DNA from: Bacillota bacterium
Lineage (GTDB): Bacteria > Bacillota > Clostridia > Christensenellales > SZUA-584
NCBI GenBank assembly: GCA_023396555.1
Contig: JAEWWC010000025.1
Location: 1 to 6,593 of the forward strand
Reading direction: 5' to 3'
DNA length: 6,593 nt
Positions 1 to 5,965 of the stretch are shown piece by piece; positions within the stretch are counted from its first letter, which is position 1, and each line of letters starts with the position of its first letter. A program made the position numbers and the translations under genes. The notes below the pieces were generated by a model. It worked only from the letters and a program-made list of their open reading frames with translations. It was not told the DNA's origin and searched no databases.

Positions 1-123
1 GTGCGCACGCCCACATTCGCGAACCTGCCTGCATTGCTGAAGATACTGGAGGGGCGCAGCCTCGCCAACGTGCCGGTGCTGATACTCACGATCGACCCGT
101 GCATCAGCTGCACAGAAAGGTAG
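1..123 (+). CDS. echE: Ech-type [NiFe] hydrogenase large subunit (EchE-like), C-terminal fragment
   Basis: This is the last 40 codons of a gene that begins upstream of the window; the GTG at position 1 is an internal codon, not a start. The segment contains RTPTFANLPALLKILEG and ends DPCISCTER followed directly by TAG at 121-123. DPCxxC near the C-terminus supplies two of the four cysteine ligands of the Ni-Fe centre in group 4 hydrogenase large subunits (EchE, HycE, CooH), and the flanking residues match that family. In E. coli HycE the precursor continues for about 32 residues past this arginine and is trimmed by HycI. Here the stop codon comes immediately after the Arg, so there is no tail to remove. 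The subunit would sit in the peripheral arm of a membrane-bound, ferredoxin-linked, H2-evolving complex. Assignment to Ech rather than another group 4 type rests on this fragment and the following EchF-like gene, because the membrane subunits lie outside the window. Confidence -1.
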   Translation: MRTPTFANLPALLKILEGRSLANVPVLILTIDPCISCTER

Positions 124-130
124 GCGCGCG

Positions 131-469
131 ATGTCAGTCATGTATTTTTCCAGAAGCGCCCTCAAAAATCTGGGCCATAAGCCGGCAACGCTGATGTATC
201 CATATAAGAAACGGGAGTTCTTCGACCGTACCCGCGGCCATATCGACATCAGCATCGCCGACTGCATATACTGCGGCATCTGCCAGCGACGCTGCCCCAC
301 CGGCAGCATCCGCGTGGTGAAAGCGGATAAGCAGTGGGAGATTGAACGCATGAAGTGCATCCAGTGCAACTCATGCGTGGAGAACTGCCCCAAGAAGTGC
401 CTCGTAATGAAGAACGACTACACCACGGCCAGCGTGGAGAAAAAGACGGACGAGTTCAGCGGTGCATGA
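131..469 (+). CDS. echF: Ech hydrogenase 4Fe-4S ferredoxin-like subunit EchF
   Basis: This 112-residue protein has two CxxCxxCxxxCP motifs: Cys45, 48, 51, 55 and Cys76, 79, 82, 86. They predict two [4Fe-4S] clusters in an 8Fe ferredoxin fold related to NuoI. A fifth cysteine, Cys90, follows the second motif. The roughly 40-residue basic and aromatic N-terminal arm and the short charged C-terminal tail suit a subunit that docks on the hydrogenase core, not a free ferredoxin. Its role is to pass electrons from reduced ferredoxin towards the cluster in the small subunit. It follows the large-subunit stop by 7 bases, as in ech operons. The ATG at 131 is preceded by AAAGG and TAGG (116-124); a second in-frame ATG at 140 is possible. 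The stop overlaps hypA. The family call is firm. The echF name depends on the neighbouring EchE-like C-terminus, since related subunits (HycF, CooX, MbhN) share the fold. Confidence -1.
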   Translation: MSVMYFSRSALKNLGHKPATLMYPYKKREFFDRTRGHIDISIADCIYCGICQRRCPTGSIRVVKADKQWEIERMKCIQCNSCVENCPKKCLVMKNDYTTASVEKKTDEFSGA

Positions 470-830
470 GTATCCCATCACATTGGAGATCATCCGCATC
501 GCCGAAGGGGCGGCAAAGGATCAGAACGCGGCGCATGTGGACAAGATCGCGCTGGTGATCGGCGATCTTTCCGGGTATGTGGGCGAGAGTGTGCACATGT
601 ATTTCGATGAGATATCCAAAGGCACCGCTTGCGAGGGTTGCCGATTGGAGATCACTCGCGTGCGCCCCAAGGTGAAGTGTACGGCCTGCGGCGAAGTGTT
701 TGAGCGCAAGCCTTTCTCGTTCGAGTGCCCCGTGTGCAAAGGGCAGGCGGGTCCCACGAGCATCGGAACGGAATTCTATATCGACCATATTGAAGTGAGC
801 CGGGAAAAAGAGGAGAGCCATGGAGACTGA
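462..830 (+). CDS. hypA: Hydrogenase nickel-insertion zinc protein HypA
   Basis: HypA is a small metallochaperone that, with HypB, delivers Ni2+ to the hydrogenase large subunit. This 122-residue protein starts MHE, and His2 and Glu3 belong to the family's N-terminal nickel site. A structural zinc site is formed by two CxxC pairs, Cys73/Cys76 and Cys89/Cys92. An additional CxxC-like pair (Cys57, Cys60) lies before the zinc domain. The C-terminal GTEFYIDHIEV is typical of the family. The start is GTG at 462: only this codon gives the obligatory MHE terminus, and the ATG at 466 is in another frame. No strong Shine-Dalgarno precedes it (only a weak GGACGAG at 448-454). With its 8-base overlap of the echF stop, this suggests translation by coupling to echF. 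That coupling joins structural and maturation genes in one transcript. Length is normal for the family and nothing is broken. Confidence -1.
   Translation: MHEYPITLEIIRIAEGAAKDQNAAHVDKIALVIGDLSGYVGESVHMYFDEISKGTACEGCRLEITRVRPKVKCTACGEVFERKPFSFECPVCKGQAGPTSIGTEFYIDHIEVSREKEESHGD
811..815 (+). promoter_or_regulatory. Shine-Dalgarno site for hypB inside the hypA 3' end
   Basis: AGGAG lies 4 bases before the hypB ATG at 820, within a longer purine run (805-816). It sits inside hypA codons. It supports initiation at 820 and independent loading of hypB as well as coupling from hypA. The spacing is slightly short. Confidence -1.
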
Positions 831-1479
831 ACGCATCGACGTAAAGAAATCCATATATAACAGGAACGACCGCATCGCGGATGAAGTGAACCGTGGGATG
901 ACGGCCGGGAGTACGCTGCTGATCAACGTGATGGGCGCGCCCGGCGTGGGCAAGACCTCGGTGATCCGCCGCGTGGTGGAAGGGCTGGAACTGCCCGCAG
1001 CCGTGATCGAGGGTGACATCGAGTCGGACATCGATACCAAGGCGCTGGAGGCGCTGGGCATCAGCACCCACCAGATCAACACGCACGGCGCATGCCATCT
1101 GGACGCACCCACCATTCAGGCGGCGTTGGGCGCGTTTGCTGTGCCGCAGGACGGCGTGTTGTTTATCGAGAACATCGGCAATCTCGTGTGCCCGGCGGAG
1201 TTTACTATCGGCGAGCACGCCAAAATGCTGATCGTGACCGCGACGGACGGCAGCGATAAGCCGTATAAATATCCGCTGGCGTTTGAGAAGGCGGACATCA
1301 TCGTGCTGAACAAGGCGGATCTGCTGCCCTATGTGGATTTCGACGAAAGCTTCTTCATGGCAGGCGTGCGGGCGCTGAACCAGGGTGCGCCGGTGATGAA
1401 GGTATCGGCCCGGGCCGGTGAGGGCGTGGACGGCATCATACAATGGATAAGAGAGAAGAAAAAGAGCCTCGGGGCTTGA
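820..1479 (+). CDS. hypB: Hydrogenase nickel-insertion GTPase HypB
   Basis: HypB is a SIMIBI-class GTPase whose GTP-dependent dimer hands nickel to HypA and the hydrogenase large subunit. In this 219-residue protein the P-loop is GAPGVGKT (39-46), followed by the switch segment VIEGDIESD (62-70). The guanine-specificity motif is NKAD (164-167). The metal site at the G-domain dimer interface is present: Cys92-His93 in GACHLD and Cys124 in NLVCPAEF. The N-terminus (METERIDVKK) lacks both the CxxCGC high-affinity nickel motif of E. coli HypB and the histidine-rich stretch found in some other HypB proteins, so this is the short form with the G-domain site only. Length matches short HypB proteins. 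It overlaps hypA by 11 bases and has a good AGGAG site. The C-terminus (EKKKSLGA) overlaps the start of hypF. Cytoplasmic. Confidence -1.
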   Translation: METERIDVKKSIYNRNDRIADEVNRGMTAGSTLLINVMGAPGVGKTSVIRRVVEGLELPAAVIEGDIESDIDTKALEALGISTHQINTHGACHLDAPTIQAALGAFAVPQDGVLFIENIGNLVCPAEFTIGEHAKMLIVTATDGSDKPYKYPLAFEKADIIVLNKADLLPYVDFDESFFMAGVRALNQGAPVMKVSARAGEGVDGIIQWIREKKKSLGA

Positions 1480-3719
1480 ACATCAGAATATACGGGATCG
1501 TTCAAGGGGTGGGTTTCCGCCCCTTTGTGGTTAAGCTGGCTTTTTTGCTGGGCGTGACGGGGACGGTGAGGAACAGCGGCGGGCTGGTGGATATCACAGC
1601 CTGCGGGACAGCGGCGCAACTGGACGCGTTTGTAAAACGGCTGCTGGACGAAAAACCGGCCAACGCGCTGATCGTGCATCATGAGACGCAAGCCGTTCCG
1701 TATACGCGGTACGATTCCTTTACCATCGAGCCAAGCGGTGAGGCGGCGGGCCCGGTGTTTGTATCGCCCGATTTGTGCGTGTGCGACGCATGCCTGGACG
1801 AACTGGCGGGTGGAAGGGACGAGCGGTTCCGGCATCCGTTCATCAGCTGCATGGCGTGTGGCCCGCGCTACAGCATCATAGAGGACGCGCCGTACGACCG
1901 GGGCACCACCACGATGCGGGATTTTGAGATGTGCGAAACCTGTGCTGCGCAGTACAGGGACCGGGAAGACAGGCGCTATCACGCGCAGACCATCTCCTGC
2001 CATCGCTGCGGCCCTTTCCTGATATACAGGGACCGTAAGGGCGGTGAAACCACGCATGAGGCTGCGTTGAGCAGCGCGGTAAAGGCGCTGCAGTCGGGCG
2101 GCGTGGCGGCAGTGAAGGGCATCGGCGGGTACCATCTGTGCTGTGATCCGTTTGACCAGAACGCGGTGCTACGGCTGCGTGAGCTGAAGAACCGCGAACT
2201 GAAGCCGTTTGCGGTGATGCTTCCGGATATGGATGCGGTGCGTCGTTATGCCCATGTGTCGCCGCAGGAGGAAGCGCTGCTTAAGTCCGGCACGCGGCCC
2301 ATCGTGCTGCTGAAGCAGAAGGAGAACGATCTTGCACCCGCGGTATGCGGCGACAGCCGGCTGCTGGGCGCGTTTCTGCCATATACGCCGCTTCAGGTCT
2401 TATTAGTGCAGGCGACCGGCCCGTTGGTGATGACGAGCGCGAACGTATCGGAAGAGCCCATCGTAAAGGACGACGGACCGATGCTGGCGTGGCCGGGTCT
2501 TGATGGCGTGCTGTATAACACGCGGAGCATCGCCGCGCGGGTGGACGACTCGGTGGCGAAAGTATCGGCGGGCCGGACGCAGATGATCCGGCGTTCGCGC
2601 GGGTATGCGCCGCTGCCGGTGATACTGCAAGGCAAAGATCAAGGCGCGGTGTTTGCGACGGGCGGACAGCTCAAGTCCACGTTCTGTCTGGCAGCCGGAC
2701 GCTTCGCGTATGTGGGGCCGCACATCGGTGACCTGGACAACGGCGGCTGTATGAACGTATACCGCGAAAGCCGGGAACGGCTGCAAAAGCTGCTGCGCAT
2801 AAGCCCGGAGCTGGCCGTGTGCGACCTGCACCCCGGCTATGCGTCCACGGCGTTGGCAGAGGAAACGGGGCTGCCGCTACTGCGCGTGCAGCATCATCAC
2901 GCGCACATCGCGTCGGTGATGGCGGAGCACGGCATCGATGAGCCGGTGATCGGCATCGCGTTGGATGGCACGGGCTGGGGCTGTGACAACACCGTGTGGG
3001 GCGGCGAGTTTCTGGTGTGCCGCGGCAACCGCTTCGAGCGGGCGGGGCACATCAAATCCGTCCGTTTTTTGGGCGGCGACGAGGGCATGAAGGACGCGGC
3101 CAAGAGCGCGATGTGCTACCTGCACGATGCGGGCCTCACCGCGCATATTCGTGATGAGCGCTGGCCGCTGATACGGGCGGCGCTGGACAGCGGCGTGAAC
3201 ACGCACGGCAACTCCGGGATGGGGCGGCTGTTTGACGCGGCGAGCGCGGTACTGGGCGTCTGCGCGTACAACCGATACGAAGGCGAGTGCGCGATCAAGC
3301 TGGAGAACCTCGCGGCACAGGCGCTGAAACAGGGCATGGAGCCTGTTCCGATGGGGTTTGCTGTTTCGGAGAAGGATGGTATACTGGTGGCGGATGCGGC
3401 ACCTGTGATATCCGTGCTGGCACAAAGCAACCAGAGTCAGGAAGCTTTGGCGCTGGGGTTCCACATCGCGGTGGCGGACATGGCGGTGGAACTCTGTGCA
3501 CGACTGCGCGGGCGGACGGGTATCAATAAGGTCGCACTCTCCGGCGGCGTATTCCAAAACGCCGTGCTACTGGGGGATATGATGGATAAGCTCACGGCGA
3601 AAGGCTTCGCCGTTTATACGAATGAAAAGGTGCCGCCCAATGACGGGGGCATCAGCCTGGGGCAGGCGCAGATCGGCCTCTGGCACTTGAATGGAAAGGA
3701 ATACGAAACATGTGTATAG
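1443..3719 (+). CDS. hypF: Carbamoyltransferase HypF
   Basis: HypF activates carbamoyl phosphate with ATP to carbamoyl-adenylate and transfers the carbamoyl group to the C-terminal cysteine of HypE, the first step in making the CN ligands. All family domains are present in order. An acylphosphatase-like domain (about 12-98) has GIVQGVGFRPF. A double zinc-finger region (about 112-190) has cysteine pairs at 112/115, 136/139, 164/167 and 186/189. A YrdC-like domain (about 206-390) has KGIGGYHL, KPFAVML and TSANVSEEPI. A Kae1-like domain (about 400-745) has the metal-binding VQHHHAH (482-488), ALDGTGWG, ALSGGVFQN (698-706) and NDGGISLGQ (733-741). At 758 residues it is full length. The start is uncertain: ATG 1443 overlaps hypB by 37 bases without a clear Shine-Dalgarno, while TTG 1476 would give a 4-base TTGA overlap and 747 residues that begin right at the acylphosphatase fold. 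Function does not depend on the choice. Confidence -1.
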   Translation: MDKREEKEPRGLNIRIYGIVQGVGFRPFVVKLAFLLGVTGTVRNSGGLVDITACGTAAQLDAFVKRLLDEKPANALIVHHETQAVPYTRYDSFTIEPSGEAAGPVFVSPDLCVCDACLDELAGGRDERFRHPFISCMACGPRYSIIEDAPYDRGTTTMRDFEMCETCAAQYRDREDRRYHAQTISCHRCGPFLIYRDRKGGETTHEAALSSAVKALQSGGVAAVKGIGGYHLCCDPFDQNAVLRLRELKNRELKPFAVMLPDMDAVRRYAHVSPQEEALLKSGTRPIVLLKQKENDLAPAVCGDSRLLGAFLPYTPLQVLLVQATGPLVMTSANVSEEPIVKDDGPMLAWPGLDGVLYNTRSIAARVDDSVAKVSAGRTQMIRRSRGYAPLPVILQGKDQGAVFATGGQLKSTFCLAAGRFAYVGPHIGDLDNGGCMNVYRESRERLQKLLRISPELAVCDLHPGYASTALAEETGLPLLRVQHHHAHIASVMAEHGIDEPVIGIALDGTGWGCDNTVWGGEFLVCRGNRFERAGHIKSVRFLGGDEGMKDAAKSAMCYLHDAGLTAHIRDERWPLIRAALDSGVNTHGNSGMGRLFDAASAVLGVCAYNRYEGECAIKLENLAAQALKQGMEPVPMGFAVSEKDGILVADAAPVISVLAQSNQSQEALALGFHIAVADMAVELCARLRGRTGINKVALSGGVFQNAVLLGDMMDKLTAKGFAVYTNEKVPPNDGGISLGQAQIGLWHLNGKEYETCV
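1476..1479 (+). other. Alternative hypF start: TTGA stop-start overlap with hypB
   Basis: The TTG at 1476-1478 is in the hypF frame and shares bases with the hypB TGA stop (1477-1479). A weak purine run with AAGAG at 1462-1466 lies 9 bases upstream. The 11 residues lost relative to ATG 1443 (MDKREEKEPRG) are highly charged and precede the first strand of the acylphosphatase domain, so homology does not require them. Either start is possible. Confidence -1.
3696..3700 (+). promoter_or_regulatory. Shine-Dalgarno site for hypC inside the hypF 3' end
   Basis: AAGGA lies 9 bases before the hypC ATG, within the last codons of hypF. It is one of the clearer ribosome sites in the operon and suits the need for stoichiometric HypC. 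Confidence -1.
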
Positions 3720-3937
3720 CGGTGCCCGGACGGGTGATGTCCATATCGGATGGCCGGGCCAAGGTGGATTTTTCGGGCAATATTGTGGAAGCAGACGTGC
3801 GGCTGGTAGACGCCAAGGTGGACGACTACGTGCTGGTACACGCGGGCTGCGCCATCGAAGTGATGAAGCCGTCGCAGGCGGAGGATTTGGCCGCCCTGCT
3901 GGAAGAGATCGAGGCGCTTTCTCATGAACAACCTTAA
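3710..3937 (+). CDS. hypC: Hydrogenase maturation chaperone HypC
   Basis: HypC is a small chaperone that forms a complex with HypD on which the Fe(CN)2CO group is built, then carries it to the large-subunit precursor. The 75-residue protein begins MCIAVPGRV. Cys2, exposed after Met removal, is the essential iron-binding residue. The family's conserved histidine is His44 in VLVHAGCAI. The usual residue after that glycine is an aromatic (HxGFAI), and here it is Cys47, a small departure. The C-terminal part (54-75) is an acidic helix typical of the family. The ATG at 3710 overlaps the hypF stop by 10 bases and is preceded by AAGGA (3696-3700) at 9-base spacing, so the start is secure and fixed by the MC terminus. 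The group 4 enzyme upstream is the expected client. Confidence -1.
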   Translation: MCIAVPGRVMSISDGRAKVDFSGNIVEADVRLVDAKVDDYVLVHAGCAIEVMKPSQAEDLAALLEEIEALSHEQP

Positions 3938-4964
3938 GCGTATGATAGAACATCTGCAAAGCTACGACGGCGCTCCGGTGCGCATCATGGAGGTGTGCGG
4001 TACGCATACCTCTACGGCGACCAAGGCCGGACTGCGTTCGCTGCTGCCCTCCAATATTAAGCTGATATCCGGGCCGGGTTGCCCGGTCTGCCTCGCGGCA
4101 TCGGCGTATATCGACAGACTGTGCGAGCTGGCGGCGGACGGTTGTATCATTGCGTCGTTCGGCGACCTGCTGCGTGTGCAGGGTAAAAGCGGCAGTCTGC
4201 TGGAGAAGAAGGCGAAGGGCGCGCGAGTGGAGATGGTCTACTCGCCGCTGGACGCGCTGAAGCTGGCGCGGACGCATCCCGAGAGCACCGTGGTGATGGC
4301 TGCGGTGGGGTTCGAGACCACGGCGCCGGCATACGCGCTGGCGCTGGAGACGGCGATTGCGGAGGGCTTAAGCAACTTCAAGCTGCTGACCGCGCTGAAG
4401 CGGCTGATCCCCGCCATGGAAGCGCTGTGCCCGGAGAAAAGCGTGGACGCGTTTATCACGCCGGGGCATGTATCAGCGGTCATCGGCAGCGATGGGTTCA
4501 TACCGCTGGCTCAGCGGTTCCACAAGCCCATGGTGGTGGCGGGCTTTGATGCTGAGAGCATGCTCGCGGCGATCTGCCTGCTGATATCCAAGCTGGACAC
4601 GGGTTATACGGCCAATTTGTATGGCGAGGTCGTACAGCCACAGGGCAACGCGAAAGCGCTGGCAATACTGGACAAATACTTCGAACCGGGGGAAGCCTAC
4701 TGGCGCGGCCTGTCGTTGATACCGGAATCGGGTTTTTATTTAAAGAAAGAATACATGGTATTTGACGCCGGAAGCCGCATGCTGTATGATGATGCGGCGG
4801 ACAGCGGCGGCTGCCGTTGCGGCGAGGTGCTGACAGGAAAAATCGATCCCGCGGAATGCCCGCTGTTTGGCAGCGCCTGTACACCGGAGAACGCTTTCGG
4901 GCCGTGTATGGTGTCCTCCGAAGGGGCCTGCGGTATCCGTTATGCCGGGGAGGGCTTGGAATGA
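3924..4964 (+). CDS. hypD: Fe-S hydrogenase maturation protein HypD
   Basis: HypD is the redox-active scaffold that, with HypC, assembles the Fe(CN)2CO unit using CN groups from HypE. The 346-residue protein has the signature segments in order: MEVCGTHT (22-29, Cys25), SGPGCPVC (49-56, Cys53 and Cys56), SFGDLLRVQG (78-87), GFETTAP (129-135) and TPGHVSAVIG (179-188). A C-terminal cysteine-rich region has Cys297, 299, 312, 319, 328 and 336 in the CRCG...CPLFG..CTPEN..GPCMVSSEGAC pattern, which holds the [4Fe-4S] cluster and an accessory cysteine pair. Most bacterial proteins read RVPG where this one reads RVQG. Length is slightly below the usual 360-380 because the C-terminus stops soon after the cluster region (IRYAGEGLE). 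The ATG at 3924 overlaps hypC by 14 bases with GAGG at 3911-3914, and the stop shares ATGA with hypE. Confidence -1.
   Translation: MNNLKRMIEHLQSYDGAPVRIMEVCGTHTSTATKAGLRSLLPSNIKLISGPGCPVCLAASAYIDRLCELAADGCIIASFGDLLRVQGKSGSLLEKKAKGARVEMVYSPLDALKLARTHPESTVVMAAVGFETTAPAYALALETAIAEGLSNFKLLTALKRLIPAMEALCPEKSVDAFITPGHVSAVIGSDGFIPLAQRFHKPMVVAGFDAESMLAAICLLISKLDTGYTANLYGEVVQPQGNAKALAILDKYFEPGEAYWRGLSLIPESGFYLKKEYMVFDAGSRMLYDDAADSGGCRCGEVLTGKIDPAECPLFGSACTPENAFGPCMVSSEGACGIRYAGEGLE
4949..4953 (+). promoter_or_regulatory. Shine-Dalgarno site that fixes the hypE start
   Basis: GGAGG lies inside the G-rich run at 4947-4953, 7 bases before the ATG at 4961. It identifies 4961 as the hypE start against the open frame that continues upstream to 4817, which would add 48 unrelated residues from inside hypD. 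Confidence -1.
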
Positions 4965-5938
4965 TCAGAATGGCGCACGGCAGCGGCGGCAGGGAAACGG
5001 AGCGGCTGGTCAAAGACGTGTTTCTGAAGCACTTCCATAACGACGCGCTGGGTCGGCTGGAGGACGCGGCGGTACTAGAGCTGTCCGGCAGGGCCGCTTT
5101 TACCACTGATTCATTTGTGGTGACGCCGCTGTTTTTTAAGGGCGGCGACATCGGGCGGCTGGCGGTGTGCGGCACGGTGAACGATCTGCTGATGATGGGC
5201 GCGCGGCCGGGATACCTCACTGCCGGGTTTATCATCGAGGAAGGCTTGGAGATAGAGACGCTGGACGCGGTGGTGGAATCCATGGCGCGCACGGCGGCGG
5301 AGGCGGGCGTATCCATCGTGGCAGGCGACACCAAGGTGATCGAGGGCCGCGGCGGGCTTTATATCAACACCTCTGGCATCGGCATCATCCCGGACGGGCG
5401 CGATATCGGCGCGGCACACTGTGTGCCGGGCGACGCGATACTGGTGTCCGGCGATCTGGGTGACCACCACGCGTGCATATTGAGCGCACGGATGAACATC
5501 GAGAACAGCATCGAGTCGGACGCGGCGCCGCTGAACAGGCCTGTGAGTGCGTTGCTGAGCAGCGGTGCAAACGTGAAGGCGATGCGGGACGTGACGCGCG
5601 GCGGACTGGCGACGATACTGAATGAGCTATGCGCGGCCTCAGGCACGGGTGCGGAGCTGGAAGAAGTGGCGCTGCCCGTATCCGTAAAGACGGCGGCTTT
5701 CTGCGAGATACTCGGGCTGGACCCGCTGTATATGGGCAATGAGGGCAAGTTCGTCGCGATAGTGAAGGGCGACGACGCCCATAAGGCGCTGGACGCGCTG
5801 CGGGGCACGCCGGAAGGGCGGCGCGTTGCGGTGGTCGGATACATGACGGACGGAAAAGGCGTCACGCTGCAAACGAAACTTGGCGGGCGGCGCAGACTGG
5901 GCGTGCTGACAGGCGAGGGCCTGCCGCGCATCTGCTGA
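4961..5938 (+). CDS. hypE: Carbamoyl dehydratase HypE
   Basis: HypE is a PurM/ThiL-fold ATPase that accepts the carbamoyl group from HypF on its C-terminal cysteine, dehydrates it to a thiocyanate and passes CN to the HypC-HypD iron. The 325-residue protein begins MIRMAHGSGGRE, the glycine-rich N-terminal motif, and ends LPRIC with Cys325 as the carrier residue. Other family segments are LEDAAVL (33-39), TDSFVVTPLFFKGGDIG (49-65), CGTVNDLLMMGA (70-81), AGDTKV (121-126), MRDVTRGGLA (208-217) and MGNEGK (258-263). The segment usually reading GTLGDHG is GDLGDHH here (His170). The start is ATG 4961, in a 4-base ATGA overlap with the hypD stop and behind a strong GGAGG. The frame is open upstream to 4817, but that part overlaps hypD and has no HypE character. 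The protein is intact and of normal length, the last of the Hyp set. Confidence -1.
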   Translation: MIRMAHGSGGRETERLVKDVFLKHFHNDALGRLEDAAVLELSGRAAFTTDSFVVTPLFFKGGDIGRLAVCGTVNDLLMMGARPGYLTAGFIIEEGLEIETLDAVVESMARTAAEAGVSIVAGDTKVIEGRGGLYINTSGIGIIPDGRDIGAAHCVPGDAILVSGDLGDHHACILSARMNIENSIESDAAPLNRPVSALLSSGANVKAMRDVTRGGLATILNELCAASGTGAELEEVALPVSVKTAAFCEILGLDPLYMGNEGKFVAIVKGDDAHKALDALRGTPEGRRVAVVGYMTDGKGVTLQTKLGGRRRLGVLTGEGLPRIC

Positions 5939-5965
5939 ACCCGCGGTAATATTTTATAAGGATAA
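5939..5965 (+). other. Short AT-rich intergenic gap after hypE
   Basis: These 27 bases separate hypE from the methyltransferase gene and are the largest gap in the window. They contain an A/T-rich stretch (5947-5966) and an AAGGA at 5958-5962. No stem-loop followed by a T run is present, so no intrinsic terminator is seen. The TAATAT at 5947-5952 resembles a -10 box but has no -35 partner at normal spacing. Read-through from hypE is the simplest view. Confidence -1.
5958..5962 (+). promoter_or_regulatory. Shine-Dalgarno site of the methyltransferase gene
   Basis: AAGGA lies 3 bases before ATG 5966 and 12 bases before ATG 5975. Neither spacing is ideal, so the true start is uncertain between these two. 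The difference is three residues (MRD). Confidence -1.

Noticed and set aside
3287..3529. Glycine-rich + strand open frame within hypF, and a similar one at 3691-3927
   Set aside because: Both are alternative-frame readings of hypF or hypC, whose conserved motifs continue without a break through the same bases.
4817..4960. In-frame upstream extension of hypE, starting at ATG 4817
   Set aside because: It lies wholly inside hypD, its 48 residues have no HypE character, and the GGAGG plus ATGA junction at 4961 gives the normal MIRMAHGSGG N-terminus.
5947..5952. TAATAT as a -10 box for a separate methyltransferase promoter
   Set aside because: No -35-like hexamer lies 16-18 bases upstream; the nearest candidate, CTGACA at 5906-5911, is 35 bases away. 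A start here would also leave almost no leader.
5939..5965. Possible terminator between hypE and the methyltransferase
   Set aside because: The gap is only 27 bases and has no GC-rich inverted repeat followed by a T run.
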